The notes below the pieces were generated by a model that had not been told where the DNA came from, searched no databases, and saw only the letters and a program-made list of their open reading frames with translations. Positions 33,201 to 43,962 of a stretch of 64,000 bases of DNA are shown piece after piece. A program made the translations under genes and the position numbers. Each line of letters begins with the position of its first letter. Positions within the stretch are counted from its first letter, which is position 1. The DNA is taken from contig JANTQA010000042.1 of assembly GCA_027625915.1 (NCBI GenBank), forward strand, positions 3,918,001 through 3,982,000, written 5' to 3'. Source of the stretch: Anaeramoeba flamelloides. Its lineage: Eukaryota > Metamonada > Anaeramoebidae.

Positions 33201-35840
33201 TTTTTTCAAGTTTAAAAGAAAAGATGTAAAATGGTATTGATGTGCTAATATATTTATTTTCTTATTTGCCTTTAATCCAGATTTAAATTATAATAAAATC
33301 CAAAATCGTTCAAAGATACAGTAGTTATGTTATTGCATTTGTTTTTTTATTTTTAGAAAAAATAATAATTATTCATTTTATACCTTTTTTTTTAAATGAT
33401 TTTTATTTTTTTATTTTTTTTTTAAAGTAAGAAATTTTATTACAATAATAATAATTCAAACCCCAATACCTAGATTTATTAATAATAACTAATCTAATGG
33501 CTTTGTTAATTTTATTATAAAATAAATAAATAAATATAATAAATTACTGAAAAAATTTCATTAAATATCAAATCAAGAGAAAAAATTAAATTCATTTCTT
33601 TAGTCCAAAATTAAAAGTTTAAAATGAATAATTTTCTTTAACATCAATTTAAACAATATAGAAAACACTTGAAAAATAAAATAAAATTGTAAAAAAATAT
33701 CATTTATTACATTGAAATTTAATCAAATAAAAACCTTCTAAATAGACAAAATAATCAACCCTCAATTTAAAAAAAAATATAAAATAACTTTTAAATATTA
33801 TTCAAAGATCATAAAATAATCTTTGAAACCAATTTAGATTTTGTTTTTTTTTTTGAATTTTATTTTGGGTAAAAATTTGAATAATATTTGTGAAATTTGA
33901 AAAAAATCTGAATTTTTCAATCCAGATATTGGAAAATAATTTTTGATCTATTGTCACTTATTCAATAATATTGTTTATTGTATGTTTAGATTTTATAAAG
34001 TCAAAAATTAAAAAATAGTAAAAATTCAAAAAAAAAAAATCAATTATTAATCTAACTCGAACTATTAGCCAAATCATTTAAATTTGAAAATAAATTCAAC
34101 TTGAAAAAACTTGCCAATTTTTATGATAAAAAAAAATATTATTTCTTTTTAAAATTTAATTTATATTTTTTTTTATTTTTTAAATTATTTATAATCAAAT
34201 CTAGATATCACTATTGAATGATAATCAATAGATAAAACAAATTTTTCTATGTGATGTCAAAAAATCTTTTCTAATGAATAAATTATTTTATCAAAGTATT
34301 TTAAGTAATTATGAGGTACAAAGGAACCAAAAAATTTTATACTAAAGTATGATGTGTTTTAATCAGTAAAAAAAAGAGGTTTTTGATGTTTTTACAAAAT
34401 TCTATTGAAAAATCAAATATTTTTTTTACAAAATTTGAAAAAATAATAAAATCACAATAACCAAAAAAAAAATTCAAATGATGAAATTTTTTTTTCAAGT
34501 TATTTTTTTATTGTAAGTAAATAAACAATTTTTAATTATAAAATTTCTTTCAAAGATAATTGATTTATAAATTCTATATCTTATAATCCTTTGATAACAA
34601 TTCAAATTAAAAATTTTATTTCAAAGGCAATTATGATATTTTGGGTTCTAAGGGATATATAAAATCTTTTTTTTAAACAAGGATTTTTGCAATTAGAGAT
34701 CCTCTCAAATTAAATTTATTTTTGTTATTTGAATTTTGTCAATCAAAAGAAGGGCAATTTCACAATATACTTCTTTGGCCCAAAGTTCCTAACTGGGTAT
34801 GGGTCAAATTCATAGTGGGGACTAGAGCCTTAAGACAAAATTTATTCTTGTGGTTGTTATTCAATTGAAAAATATTTTCTCAGTTTAACTCGTTTAAATC
34901 TTTTTCGAGTTTAGTCAGGTGGCCACACAAACATAAAACTCCTTACAATTTTGTGAAAGTTAAAATTTCAGTAAAAATTAGAACAAACGATAATACCAAT
35001 CAATGTGTTTAAAACTTTTTGGTTCAACCAATTGGCAAATTTCAAAAAGGGAAATCAAAAGAAAAATTCACTAACAATTTTTTGAATTTGCCAAGTTCAT
35101 TGGAACATTTAATTCGAAACAAAAATGATGATCAAAGAGAAAAAAACAAAAAAAAAAAAAAGAAAAAGCTTGAGAAATTAAATACGTTTTCTTCGGGAGT
35201 GAATTTAGTATTGCAACCGTTTACCAAAACAGGCCACTCGTGTCTTTGTAAAAAGGAAGGGAATGAAATTACACATAAAGCAATGAAAGATCCCCAGGCA
35301 ATCACAAAGTAAAGGATGAGAAGCCGATTACTAATATTTGGTTGTCTTAAGGCATTATGATTGTCAACGATGGCGTTATTGTCCGCATTAGATGGGTCGT
35401 TAATGATCCCATTTTGAATGTTATTTTGCAAACTATTATTATCACCCCACTATTTACCAACGGGCCTATATACGGGGTGAGGTTAAGCAATTTACAAAAG
35501 TGTTATTTTTCCAAATTTGATGAAACAGTAAGAAATCAAAAAAGAAAGCATGTTTAAAGATACAAAAAAACAGAACTAACAAAATCGCTGATCGAAGTAT
35601 ACCTTGATTTAAGGAGTTGAAAACAGCAGACGAATTTGAAATAGATCTAGACTCTTCGTAAAGGCCAACAAATGGTTTGTTTTCTGGATAGTGTCTTGGG
35701 ATTGAAGAAATTAAAAATTCAATTGCTTGTACTTCGTTCTCGTGTGCCTTCATTTTTTCGTTTTCAGAAAGTTCTAACAATTTTTCATAGTTTAAACCGT
35801 TTTGTATTAATTTAATAACCGTTTCAAGTGGGCTACTCAT
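27275..35840 (-). CDS. Five-helix membrane protein of unknown family, six exons
   Basis: Proposed exons, in transcript order, are 35581-35840, 35186-35432, 30709-30972, 30357-30589, 27695-27836 and 27275-27556. Every junction has GT-AG ends and compatible phase, and the total is exactly 1428 bp (475 residues). Residues 1-86 are soluble and mainly helical. An N-rich linker follows. Predicted membrane helices lie near 123-144 (LLILYFVIAWGSFIALCVIS), 226-245, 258-278, 288-308 and 447-465. Between helices 1 and 2 is a Cys-containing loop (VNGCNTKF, CQPESES, SCWVNP). Between 4 and 5 is a long loop with several Cys (KICAVKDY, SDCPYCKTAFTCNG, ITCFVEKGWKYS), probably extracellular. I recognise no family. 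The layout suggests a surface or endomembrane protein. Introns are 148, 4213, 119, 2520 and 138 bp, and the two long ones are full of transposons. The three blocks could instead be separate genes. The donor at 35185 (GTATTT) and the first-intron sites are the least certain. Confidence 0.6.
28433..28971 (+). mobile_element. Family A MITE, copy 2
   Basis: Full length (539 bp). It begins TAAACTAAAATTCAAAATTT and ends TTTTGAATTGGGGTTTA, and it is the closest relative of the copy at 23744. It sits in an intron, opposite to the gene's strand. Confidence 0.85.
29122..29584 (+). mobile_element. Family A MITE, copy 3 (left end missing)
   Basis: Homology begins inside the element (GAAAATCATTTTTTCATC) and runs to the right terminus TTTTGAATTGGAGTTTA. 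It has the same orientation as copy 2, only 150 bp away, so it may stem from a local duplication or a nested insertion. Confidence 0.8.
29938..30057. repeat. Mosaic trinucleotide microsatellite
   Basis: Successive CAA, CGA, CAA, CAT, CAC, CCG/CCA and ATT/TTG-type triplets run without interruption for about 120 bp. On the plus strand this reads as Q, R, Q, H and Y runs, on the minus strand as N, G, D and V runs. It lies in an intron of the five-helix gene. The uniform 3-bp period hints at a former coding repeat, but both neighbouring frames are closed. Confidence 0.75.
31335..32640. repeat. Family L foldback: 1.3-kb giant inverted repeat
   Basis: The arms 31440-31830 and 32140-32518 are near-perfect complements. 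Both contain GATCTAGATCATTTTTTCTA, AATCAAGTCAAGCTG and AACAAGAAGATTTTTTG, in opposite orientation. Weaker pairing continues outward through TGACTCACTTTATAATG and its mirror TTATTATGTTCC. The loop is about 310 bp. It is non-coding. Fragments of the same family occur near 11140-12370, 16430 and 49318. Confidence 0.9.
32680..34833 (+). mobile_element. Family J element, copy with K insertion
   Basis: The J interior occupies about 32740-33170 (AAGAGGACATTTTTAG, GAGGTGCCGCTCTTTGG). The right end is at 34720-34833 (GTCAATCAAAAGAAGGGCAA, GACTAGAGCCTTAA). A K element interrupts it at 33171-34659. The left terminus is eroded, so that border is approximate. Confidence 0.75.
33171..34659 (+). mobile_element. 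Family K element, copy 1
   Basis: Starts ATATCCCTTTACGCTC and ends TTGGGTTCTAAGGGATATAT, mirrored as in the copy at 45512. The interior includes GATGTGCTAATATATTTATT and AATAATTATTCATTTT-like blocks shared with that copy. About 1.5 kb, longer than its 0.9-kb relative, and without a long frame. Confidence 0.7.
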
Positions 35841-36261
35841 TCGAAATTGATTTGTTTGGTGACAAATCTTGATTTATTTGTTTTGACGGAAAAAAATGAA
35901 ATCAATTCAATCGTACCTTTGTAAGAACAAATGTGACCGGACAAAAGTACTTTTTATTTGTAAATTTATCTAACATTTGCAAAAAATCAAATAGAGATTC
36001 TTATCTTTTTTTGATCAAAGATTTACTCTGTGCTTTTGAAGTTTAGATCATATAAAATTACAGTTAATTTTCTTTTTTTTTTCTATTCCTTGAAACTGAA
36101 TTTATTTTAAGACTTAGAGGGACATAGGATGGGATACAAAAGTCCAATATAAATTAGTAAGATTTTTGGTTTTTCAATTTTTAAAGTTAGTTTATTGGAT
36201 AAAATAAAAGAAAGTCGAAGTAAAAAATTATTGGTCTATTCAAGTAAAAAGCTATACTTTT
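35841..36261. other. Upstream region of the five-helix gene
   Basis: Promoter and 5' untranslated sequence of the minus-strand gene must lie here. A somewhat G+C-richer stretch runs to about 35945 (GTACCTTTGTAAGAAC). No specific promoter motif is claimed. Confidence 0.4.
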
Positions 36262-36372
36262 TTATTCTCTGGTTCCAATTCAACACCGGATTTAGTATTC
36301 AATATACCATCCTAAATTCAGATCAATTTTGAATATATACCCCTTGATGTTTTCAGAAAATGGGAAATTAGG
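36262..36372. repeat. Family F dispersed repeat, copy 2
   Basis: Contains GGTTCCAATTCAACACCG, TTCAGATCAATTTTGAA and CCTTGATGTTTTCAG, like 5210-5320. It is about 110 bp and non-coding. Confidence 0.55.
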
Positions 36373-36473
36373 AAGGGAACTTGTTTAAAATTTTTCGAGT
36401 TTTTCACAATTTATTTATGAAATTTATTTATATTTGTGACAAAAATTGGTTTCATTACCAAAAGTGATTTGAA

Positions 36474-36930
36474 GGTTTACAATCCCAGAAATTTGAAAAA
36501 AGATTATCTTGTACAGGTTTCGTGTTCATGTTATTTTGGTTATTAGCTAATCAGATCTTTGACTTTTGGTCTGAGTTATAATAGTGGTTCAAAATGGCTA
36601 ATTTTTGAAAATTTAGTATTTTTTTTTCCAAAAAGCGGAATTGAAGAGTTTAAGAATACACTTATCGGTTATAACGTTAACAATTAATATTACTTTTTGG
36701 ATCAATTCCCATTTTTCTAAGGTTTGTTTTTATTTGGAGCTTATTAAAAGAATATTTTTTTTTTTCCGAAATACGAATTATAGAATCAAAGACTAAAAAG
36801 TTGATAGATATTTAAGAATGGTATTTGACTTTGCAGTTGTCAATTGAAATATTTATTTACTCGTTTACTCAATTTTTTAAAAAACAATATTTTTTTTTTA
36901 AAAGCTTGAAATAAAACCAAATATAAAGAA
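36474..36930. mobile_element. Family B element, partial copy 3
   Basis: The left arm is clear: AAGGTTTACAATCCCAG, then AAGATTATCTTG, then TTAGCTAATCAGATCTTTG. The right arm is too diverged or missing, so the far border is approximate. Confidence 0.65.
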
Positions 36931-37452
36931 AAATCTCTATTGAAAACTATATTATTTCTAAAATTATGAGAGAAAAAAAGAAAATTGAATTTCAAAGATC
37001 TCTTTTTAAAATATAACAAAAAATGAAAAAGAAATTCTCAGGTTTTTAAAAAAATGATAAAAAAATACCTAATAAAAATTAGTTGTACATTTTTTGATGA
37101 TACTGTCACTATCATGAAAAAATTTTTTCCCAAAAAAAATTAAACATTTGCTAATTTTTGACTTTTTGATAACTTCACTTATAATAAACACTATTAGTTA
37201 ATAAAAGATCTTGGATCAAGATTTATTTTTCAAGATATTGAAAAATTTAAGTTGGAACATCTAATTTTCCGAGTTCTATTATATTTTTTTTTCAAATTTA
37301 ATAGTAAAAAATTTGAATATTTTGATCTTCACAGTTAAAAGGTTAGAATCATAAATTTTAAAAGCATTGTAAATTTAATAAATATATTTCAAACGGATAA
37401 CCAATTTTTTTGAACTATGAAAGAATTATTTATTTCAAAAATTAAAAAAAAA

Positions 37453-37545
37453 CGTTGTTAGCTCTTCCAGAATTTAAATGAATTTAGTAAAAACAATGAT
37501 TTTTCTCTATTCTTTTGAATTCTGGAAAAGCTAGTCACTTGACGG
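37453..37545. repeat. Short inverted repeat
   Basis: GTTAGCTCTTCCAGAATTTAAA on the left is mirrored by TTGAATTCTGGAAAAGCTAGT on the right, with about 45 bp between. It is a small foldback just before the possible exon at 37586. Confidence 0.55.
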
Positions 37546-37585
37546 ACACTCACAATAATTATCATTAGGATTTTTTTTTCTCTGT

Positions 37586-37842
37586 TTCAGTTTTATTAGA
37601 TGAGTACAATGTTTTCAAAACTATTCATTATTATCTGTCAAAGTAAATATCTCCAGATTGAATTAAACTATAATTCATTCTTCCGTTTATTTGTAATTTT
37701 TTACCCGAAAAATGCCTTTTTTTCTCGAAAAGAGACTTTTAAAAAAGTTGGTTATACTAAAAACAATAAATACAATAGTCCCATGAATTTAAAGTTCTGG
37801 AATTTTGATTATATTGTGAATAAACTTTATTATTCAAGATGA
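37586..37842 (+). CDS. Possible exon of an unrecognised gene
   Basis: A textbook acceptor (TTTTTCTCTGTTTCAG, ending near 37589) is followed by LLDEYNVFKTIHYYLSK in one frame, up to a GTAAAT donor-like site. A second frame then stays open for 60 codons to a TGA at 37842, with aromatic-rich FFRLFVIFYP and SPMNLKFWNFDYIV. An ATG-initiated 80-codon frame (37600-37842) also covers the region. No family is recognised and no partner exon was found. It may be a remnant or a chance frame. Confidence 0.2.
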
Positions 37843-39214
37843 AAGGTTAAGGAATGTAGTAGTTTTGTCTAACTTTTTTTTTTCACTTTTATTTTTTGAT
37901 GCAAGTGGTGTCTCATCCCAATATTAGTAAAAAATTCATGTTAATATAAAAAATGGTGATTTAATCCACTTTACCATGAAAAATTAATAAAATTACAATA
38001 ATCTTGAATAATATGATGAAATATAAAATCACGACAAAACAAAAAATGATTTTTTGAAAGAATACTTCATAACAAATCCTTTGAATTTTATAAATACTTA
38101 TCACTTTCAAGATCTTTTTTCAGCTTAAAAAATGTTTGAGAGCATTTAAAAAGGGTTGTGAATTATCTTCAAATGTTTGGACGTTTTGAAAGTCCTTAAT
38201 TTTTTATTATAGAATTCATTTTTTTTTCTAAATGGAAAAAAATTTTTACCATTTAATTAATTTTTTAATAATGATTGGAAAATCTTCCAAAAGAGTTCTC
38301 TGATCAAAAAAACAATAACTTGTATTGAAAATGTACTTGAATATATAATAGGTTTGCTGTTTTAAAATTGTGGTTATTACCTTCGAACTATTAAATAGTC
38401 AAAGGGAGAATCTGTACTTTTCCTTCTTATTGATGATAGATAAAAAAAAAAAAAAAAGATTAGAGTCTAGTTGTGTTTTCTGGCCAATACAAAGATACTT
38501 AAAAGAAGGAGAATAAACAAAAAAAAACAGGTGTCTAAAAAATGTTAATAAATCGTGATAATATAGTTATGTTTTTGGAAAGATTTTGAAACGTGACTCA
38601 TCTCCTTTAAACTTTCATTGAAAAAGAAAATATTTTTAATATGAAGACCTTCTTTTAAGAATACACTAGGGTGTTGTATCTTTAAAAGTATTTTTATTCA
38701 TTACAATTTATAATACGAGTATAAGCTATATAACTATTATTTACTTTTTGTTATCACTTCATTTTGGTGATCAGAAAGGATTGATATTTCACCAACCAAA
38801 TCAAAATAAAAACCAATGGAAAATGTTGATCTGATCCTTGATTTGATCATATACTTGATTTTTGTTTTTTAATAAATTAACTTTTTTTCGCATAAACTTT
38901 TTTTTTATCAAACAAAAGTTTTTTTTGTAAAATTTGGTTGAATTAGCCCAAAAAGTAATAAACTATTATATTTCGATATAATTTTTATCACAATATTTTG
39001 AAATTTAAAAGATTTTTAGATAATTATTGAGATTTTAAAGAATATCGTGATTTGTGATAAGATCTTGGAATTATTGATATCGCGATTTTCACAATATTGT
39101 GATTTGATAAAAATAATTGTGATTTTTGAAAGTTTAGGGTGTATTGGAAAAGGTATCCCCATCTTGTCAATTTAATTACAGATATTTTGAAAAAGTTGGG
39201 ATTTCTTTTTTTTT
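37843..39214. other. Intergenic A+T-rich DNA
   Basis: I see no gene and no recognisable repeat copy in this stretch. Confidence 0.5.
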
Positions 39215-39969
39215 TTAAGGGATTAGCGTCACCATAGATTTCTCTATTATCAGAGTATGTTGTAATTGGGTATAAATCATATTAGTACGCCATGGCTCAA
39301 ATAGCTCTAAAAAATCTATTATAAATCTTATTGCACAATAAATTATTACATTTTTTACTAATTATCACAATTAAAAAAGTTTCATTTTGAAAATTTTTTT
39401 TTGAATTCCTTTTCCAAATCTACTAAAAGAAACCCAAAATACAGTATTCTGATATTTAATAATTTAGATTTAGAACTTCCAAAAGTAACTATTTTTATAA
39501 TTTTTTATTTTCAAAGATTAACACAATAATCATCAACATAAAAGCATAAAGACTGATTAGTTTTTTTCCCTTTTGATAAATATACTTATAACATCAATAT
39601 ATTTGCATGATTTGTTAAATAATTTGTCAAAAAAATTTATTTGTTAATTATTTAATTTTTAAAAAAAAACGAATTTTTGAGTAACTAATCTACATTTCGC
39701 CACAAATTTAAGAAAGATATTTTGTGACTCTGTAGTCTGAATATTGATAATTCAACCTTTAAATTTATGGCGAAATGCAGATTTTATTCTGAAATTTTTG
39801 AGTTATATACTAATATAAGCATAATTTTTCATTGATAAGATCAACCAATATTACTGCTTGACTAATCGATTTTTTAGAGACATTTGAACCATGTAGCACG
39901 AATGTAGTTAGGTCCAATAACAACATACTTTGATCCTAGGCTTCTCCTTGGTAGACACTAATCCCTTAA
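39215..39969. mobile_element. Family N MITE, copy 1
   Basis: Starts TTAAGGGATTAGCGTCACC and ends GGTAGACACTAATCCCTTAA. Inverted arms of about 130-150 bp share AAAGTATGTTGT-like, CATGG and CTCTAAAAAATC blocks. It is 755 bp, close to the 763 bp of the copy at 57802. The interior has two facing copies of a CGCCACAAATTTAAG-like string. No coding sequence. Confidence 0.85.
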
Positions 39970-40311
39970 GTCGTCAAAATGTTAAAAAAGAACAGATTTT
40001 TTTTTTCTGAGAGATAAAATTTAAAATTTTAATAAAAAATTAATTTTTTGAGAAAAATTATACTTTTCATCCTAAAAACCATTTTTTCTGATTTTTTTAT
40101 TTTAATAAAACGAAAAAATAACATGCTGAAGCTATGAGTAGAAGTTTTAGTTTGAATAAAAGCTCTTTTAAAATTTTTGAGTAATCATTTTTAAAAACTG
40201 TAAATATTAAACAAGTTCTAATTAAAAAAAGGTACAAACTTTTTATAAACAAAAAAATAGAAAAAAGTTTCAAAAAAGATCTCTCTTTTTTCATAGGGAC
40301 ATAACTGAAAA

Positions 40312-40345
40312 AAAATAAAAATAAAAATAAAAATAAAAATAATAA
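40312..40345. repeat. (AAAAAT)n microsatellite
   Basis: At least five AAAAAT units in tandem, followed by an A run at 40362-40385. Confidence 0.85.
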
Positions 40346-40538
40346 CAAAATAAAAATTCAAAACAAAAAAAAAAAAAAAAAAAAATACAGGTGATAAATT
40401 TAAAATTATTATTATTAAATAAACAATTAAACAGAAATTAAAATTAAATACAACTAAAATTCATTAAAAAAATCAAAAATTAAATCTAATAAGGTTCTAA
40501 AAAACTTGGGCTCTTCCAAAAAACATTTCTTGTTGAAA

Positions 40539-40566
40539 AAGAAAAGAAAAGAAAAGAAAAGAAAAA
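40539..40566. repeat. (GAAAA)n microsatellite
   Basis: Five perfect GAAAA units, directly downstream of the minus-strand gene that ends at 40605. Confidence 0.9.
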
Positions 40567-40604
40567 ATAATTCTCAGATTATTTTTTGGTGTTACTTGAA
40601 AATT

Positions 40605-41156
40605 TTAAAACAATTTCCAAGAAGGAAGTCTTTTTGAAGGCACTTGAAAGGATTTGTCAAAGTTCCTTTCAATTTCTATTTGTAAAGATTCCAAACCTTT
40701 TTTGTAGTCAAAGGGAGATTTGGATAAAGAATTCCTTTGCTTCAAATGATCATAGTTTTGAGAAATGATTGAAATTGGGAGGCTTTTGTGCTTGAAACTT
40801 TTATTGCCATGTTTTTTTGAACTTTGTATGTCATGACTTTCGCTTGAAGAGCTATCAATTGAAATACAATTCTTGTTATCAAAAGATTTTGTTTCAATTT
40901 CTGAATTTGTTGTGGTTGCTTGATGATCGCATTTATTAAAGATTGTTTCAAACCTTTGCTCGTCAAGCAAATTGCTTTTGCTTTTCTTGTTCTTATTACG
41001 ATTCTTTTTTTTGCCTTTAATTTTGCCAGAGTCTGTGTTTGAACTTAAACCGTCATTAAAGATTCCAAAATAGTCCACAGGTTCTTCTTGTTCAGAACAA
41101 GTTGAAAAATTGTCGTCGAATTTTGATTGTTGATGTGTTGGTAGAAAGTTAAACAT
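40605..41156 (-). CDS. Hypothetical S/K/N-rich protein, 183 residues
   Basis: A single open frame begins MFNFLPTHQQ and ends SKRLPSWKLF before TAA. A frame this long is far beyond chance at this base composition. Base use inside it is clearly less A+T-rich than its flanks. There is no signal peptide or membrane helix. An acidic, aromatic segment near residues 23-36 (EQEEPVDYFGIFNDG) precedes a strongly basic stretch at about 46-60 (KGKKKNRNKNKKSK) that could act as a nuclear signal. A Ser run (SIDSSSSESHD) is followed by polar, probably disordered sequence. No family is recognised. A second exon cannot be excluded, but the frame is complete as it stands. The upstream DNA has two C-rich boxes, as does the PSP1 gene. 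Confidence 0.75.
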   Translation of the reverse strand: MFNFLPTHQQSKFDDNFSTCSEQEEPVDYFGIFNDGLSSNTDSGKIKGKKKNRNKNKKSKSNLLDEQRFETIFNKCDHQATTTNSEIETKSFDNKNCISIDSSSSESHDIQSSKKHGNKSFKHKSLPISIISQNYDHLKQRNSLSKSPFDYKKGLESLQIEIERNFDKSFQVPSKRLPSWKLF

Positions 41157-41205
41157 CGTGTGTTGGGTTTAATAAGTTTGCTAAAGTTAAGGGAAAGTGT
41201 TTTTT

Positions 41206-41252
41206 TGTTGGGGGGGTGGATATAAATAATATAAAAAGGGGGTGGTTGGTTG
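41206..41252 (-). promoter_or_regulatory. Paired C-rich boxes upstream of the 183-residue gene
   Basis: On the gene strand, AACCAACCACCCCC and CACCCCCCCAACA flank a TATA-like ATTATTTATA stretch, 50-100 bp before the start codon. The second box resembles CACCCCCAACA upstream of the PSP1 gene. Promoter function is inferred from position and contrast with the A+T-rich background. Confidence 0.4.
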
Positions 41253-42165
41253 ATAATAATTGAATAATAAAAAAATGATTTTGAAACAATTATTTTTTTG
41301 AACAAATAGTATTTTTTTCAACAAAATTGTGATAATTCGAAGGGGTACGGTATAAACGATGAAAGTTTTTGGTGTTGTCTTATGAAAAGATAGGTAAATA
41401 GTTTTTTTTGAATTTCACAAAAATGGAAACTTTTTTAAAAACAACTGCAAGTATTCAACCAATAAAAAACAATCTAGTTTTGAAAGTTTCAGTGGTGATA
41501 AAATTTACTGAAGGTGTTCATTTCTCAACGTTCAATTAAATAGTGTACTATTTTAATTTGGGAAAAACATAATTTAGGATATTTTACTAAAAAAGTGATC
41601 AAAATTTTTTGTAAAAGTATTTCAATAACAAACGCTCACTGAGTGGGGTATTTGAGTGAGATCTTCCATACTTACCCTTTCCCAATAAAAAATAACTGAA
41701 CGATTTCGAAAATATTTTATATTTGTGAAATAAAACCAAACCAAAATTAATTTTTATAGACATAAACTTCAAATCAAGAAAACTAAAAACTGGTTTTAGT
41801 CAAAGTAATACAATATAGTCAAAGTCTCTTCTTTATTCGAAAAACTTACAAGTACAGATTACAAATCTTTAGTGACTGAAATTTTCCTCTTTAAGGACTA
41901 ATCACCAACTTCTATTTGCTTAAACTTAATGGGAAATGGGTTACCTTTCAAAATGATGTTCTATTTTATTACTTCTTATCGTTGACAAAATTCAAATGAC
42001 AAAATAGTTAAATTCTTAAAAAAAAAAAAGTTTAATAGAATCCTCAGTTTCAAAAATTCAAAAAATTAACTATTTTTCAAAAGTCAGTACTTTTTTTTGT
42101 GATGAGGTTGTCTGAATTAAAACCTTTTTAAAGTTTTCTTTTACTCATATTTGAATGTGAAATAG

Positions 42166-42290
42166 GAAAAAAATTTTCACTTCCTTTTCGAGATTGTTCT
42201 TAAAAGAGAGAGACACAAAAATAGTAGATTTTAATTTGTGGCTTTGTTTGAAAAAGGGAAATATGGAAACGAAGTGAAAATTTTTCTTAT
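42166..42290. mobile_element. Family G short palindrome, copy 2
   Basis: AAATTTTCACTTCCTTTTCG on the left is mirrored by GGAAACGAAGTGAAAATTTT on the right, with a non-coding loop of about 70 bp. Similar ends occur at 4625 and 54911. Confidence 0.6.
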
Positions 42291-42299
42291 TTAGAATTC

Positions 42300-43396
42300 A
42301 AAAACAAGTAAAATAAAGTGAGGACTTTTTTTTAAAAACTAGTACTCTTCTTCCCACTCCAATCACTACATCATATTTAAACATTGATCCCTTACTTTTT
42401 TAAAAAAGTAACCTGAATTACATCTAGGGAAAAAAAGTGAAACAGGGAAATAAAGAGAAATAAGGTTTTGAATTGTGAACCTACTTACAGTTTGTAAAAT
42501 AATTCGTCTTGACTTCAATAAATATTTTTTTTCAACTTTTTATTGTTTTCATTTAATTTTTTGTTTTTTAATTGTTGTTTTGAGAATTGGATCAATAGTG
42601 TTTTTAGTTTTAATTGTGATAGATATAAAAAAATTTTCAAGAATGTGTTTATTTTTTCAAAAAGAATCATAGTTTGATCATAATACTTTACATTCATCAA
42701 GATATAATCAAAAAATTTTTTTTAAAAAATCCTTCAAAATATTTTTTCATTTTTCAGATTGAATAAAAAAAAAAACACAAAGATCTTCATTAGCCAATGA
42801 GAATTGATATTTTTAGAGATCTAATTAGTGCTCATTATTACGTAAAATTTATTTTTAATGATGTGACAAATGTTCTTGTCGCATTTTAATGGTATAAAAT
42901 TTCAACTGATTAAGGTTTTTTTCAATTCAGGAGTACCATTTCATCGAGGATTCTTAGTTCACCCCATAAATATATCACAAAAAAGGAGCGTGGTAAATAA
43001 AAAAAAGTTCACCAATACAAGAGATGATTTTAAGGCTAATTGCTAAAGTTAAAAATTGAAAATAAAGTGAAATTTTTTATATCATATCTAGATCAAAATA
43101 CTTGAAAAATTTAAGTTATCATTTTTAAACATTTAGATAGATACAAAATAGTTTTTTGTGAAAATCTTCGTCTTTTTTTTTTGTTGTTGTTGTTTTTAAT
43201 GGATCAAACTAAAAGGTTTGGTGGTTGTGGATTTTTGTGACAAGTTTGTTTTTATTTGATTGGGTTAGTTCAAAAATAGGATGATTGAAGTTGGAAGATT
43301 GTGGAACAATGATTTGGTTAAATGTACTACTGTAAAAACCGTTTAATTTCGAAAATACAATTTTACTTAACTGTGTCACTAAGTAATAATTGAATA
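42300..43396. other. Intergenic A+T-rich DNA
   Basis: No supported gene. A 65-codon frame (42475-42672) and its antisense partner are of chance length. Confidence 0.5.
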
Positions 43397-43857
43397 ACTG
43401 TTGAGAGAAAAATGTTGGACACAGAAAAATAGTTTGACACCATTTTTAATTGGGAACATTAGTAAAAATGAAAATCAAATCCTATTGATAACTATTTGAA
43501 TTTTTTATAAATCCAGGTTTAAATGTGTTACAAGTTCATTAATCTGTGGTGTGTGTAGAATACTCATTTGAATGGCTGATAACGAAAGTAGATCATGCTT
43601 TTTTAACAAAAATCCAAGTTCTAGTCAAGTTTACTATTAATTCTGAAAATGGTAATTTTTAAACTTGCTTTAGATTATAAGAGATAAGCTTTTGAAAAAG
43701 TATAATTTCATTGGTCCTTATTCTAACAAGTGGATTATTGTTAATTTTCTTTAGTTATTTCACAAACGATTGAAATTAAAAATAATTTTCAGTAATGTTC
43801 CCAATTAAAATTGGTGCCAACCTATTTTTCTCTGTCCAACATTTTTCTCTCAACAGT
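43397..43857 (+). mobile_element. Family E MITE, copy 2
   Basis: Begins ACTGTTGAGAGAAAAATG and ends TTTTTCTCTCAACAGT. The arms of about 75 bp carry AATTGGGAACATTA and its complement. Opposite in orientation to the copy at 5332 and only 3 bp different in length. Confidence 0.9.
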
Positions 43858-43962
43858 AAATCTTAAAAACAACAATCAAAAACAAAAACCTACAGTTATT
43901 TCCAAAAACAATACAAACAATTTTCAAAAACGCAAATTAAAAAGCCAACACTTATTATTTAA

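Larger units (their letters stand above)
30973..35185 (-). other. Second intron of the five-helix gene
   Basis: About 4.2 kb that contain the L foldback (31335-32640), then a J element with an inserted K element (about 32680-34833). The remaining DNA is plain A+T-rich sequence. No extra exon is recognised. Confidence 0.5.

Noticed and set aside
35019-35312. 97-codon plus-strand frame
   Set aside because: Antisense to exon 2 of the five-helix gene, whose minus-strand frame contains a clear membrane helix.
40097-40348. 83-codon minus-strand frame
   Set aside because: It starts in the AAAAAT microsatellite and is F/L-rich throughout, with no splice or start context.
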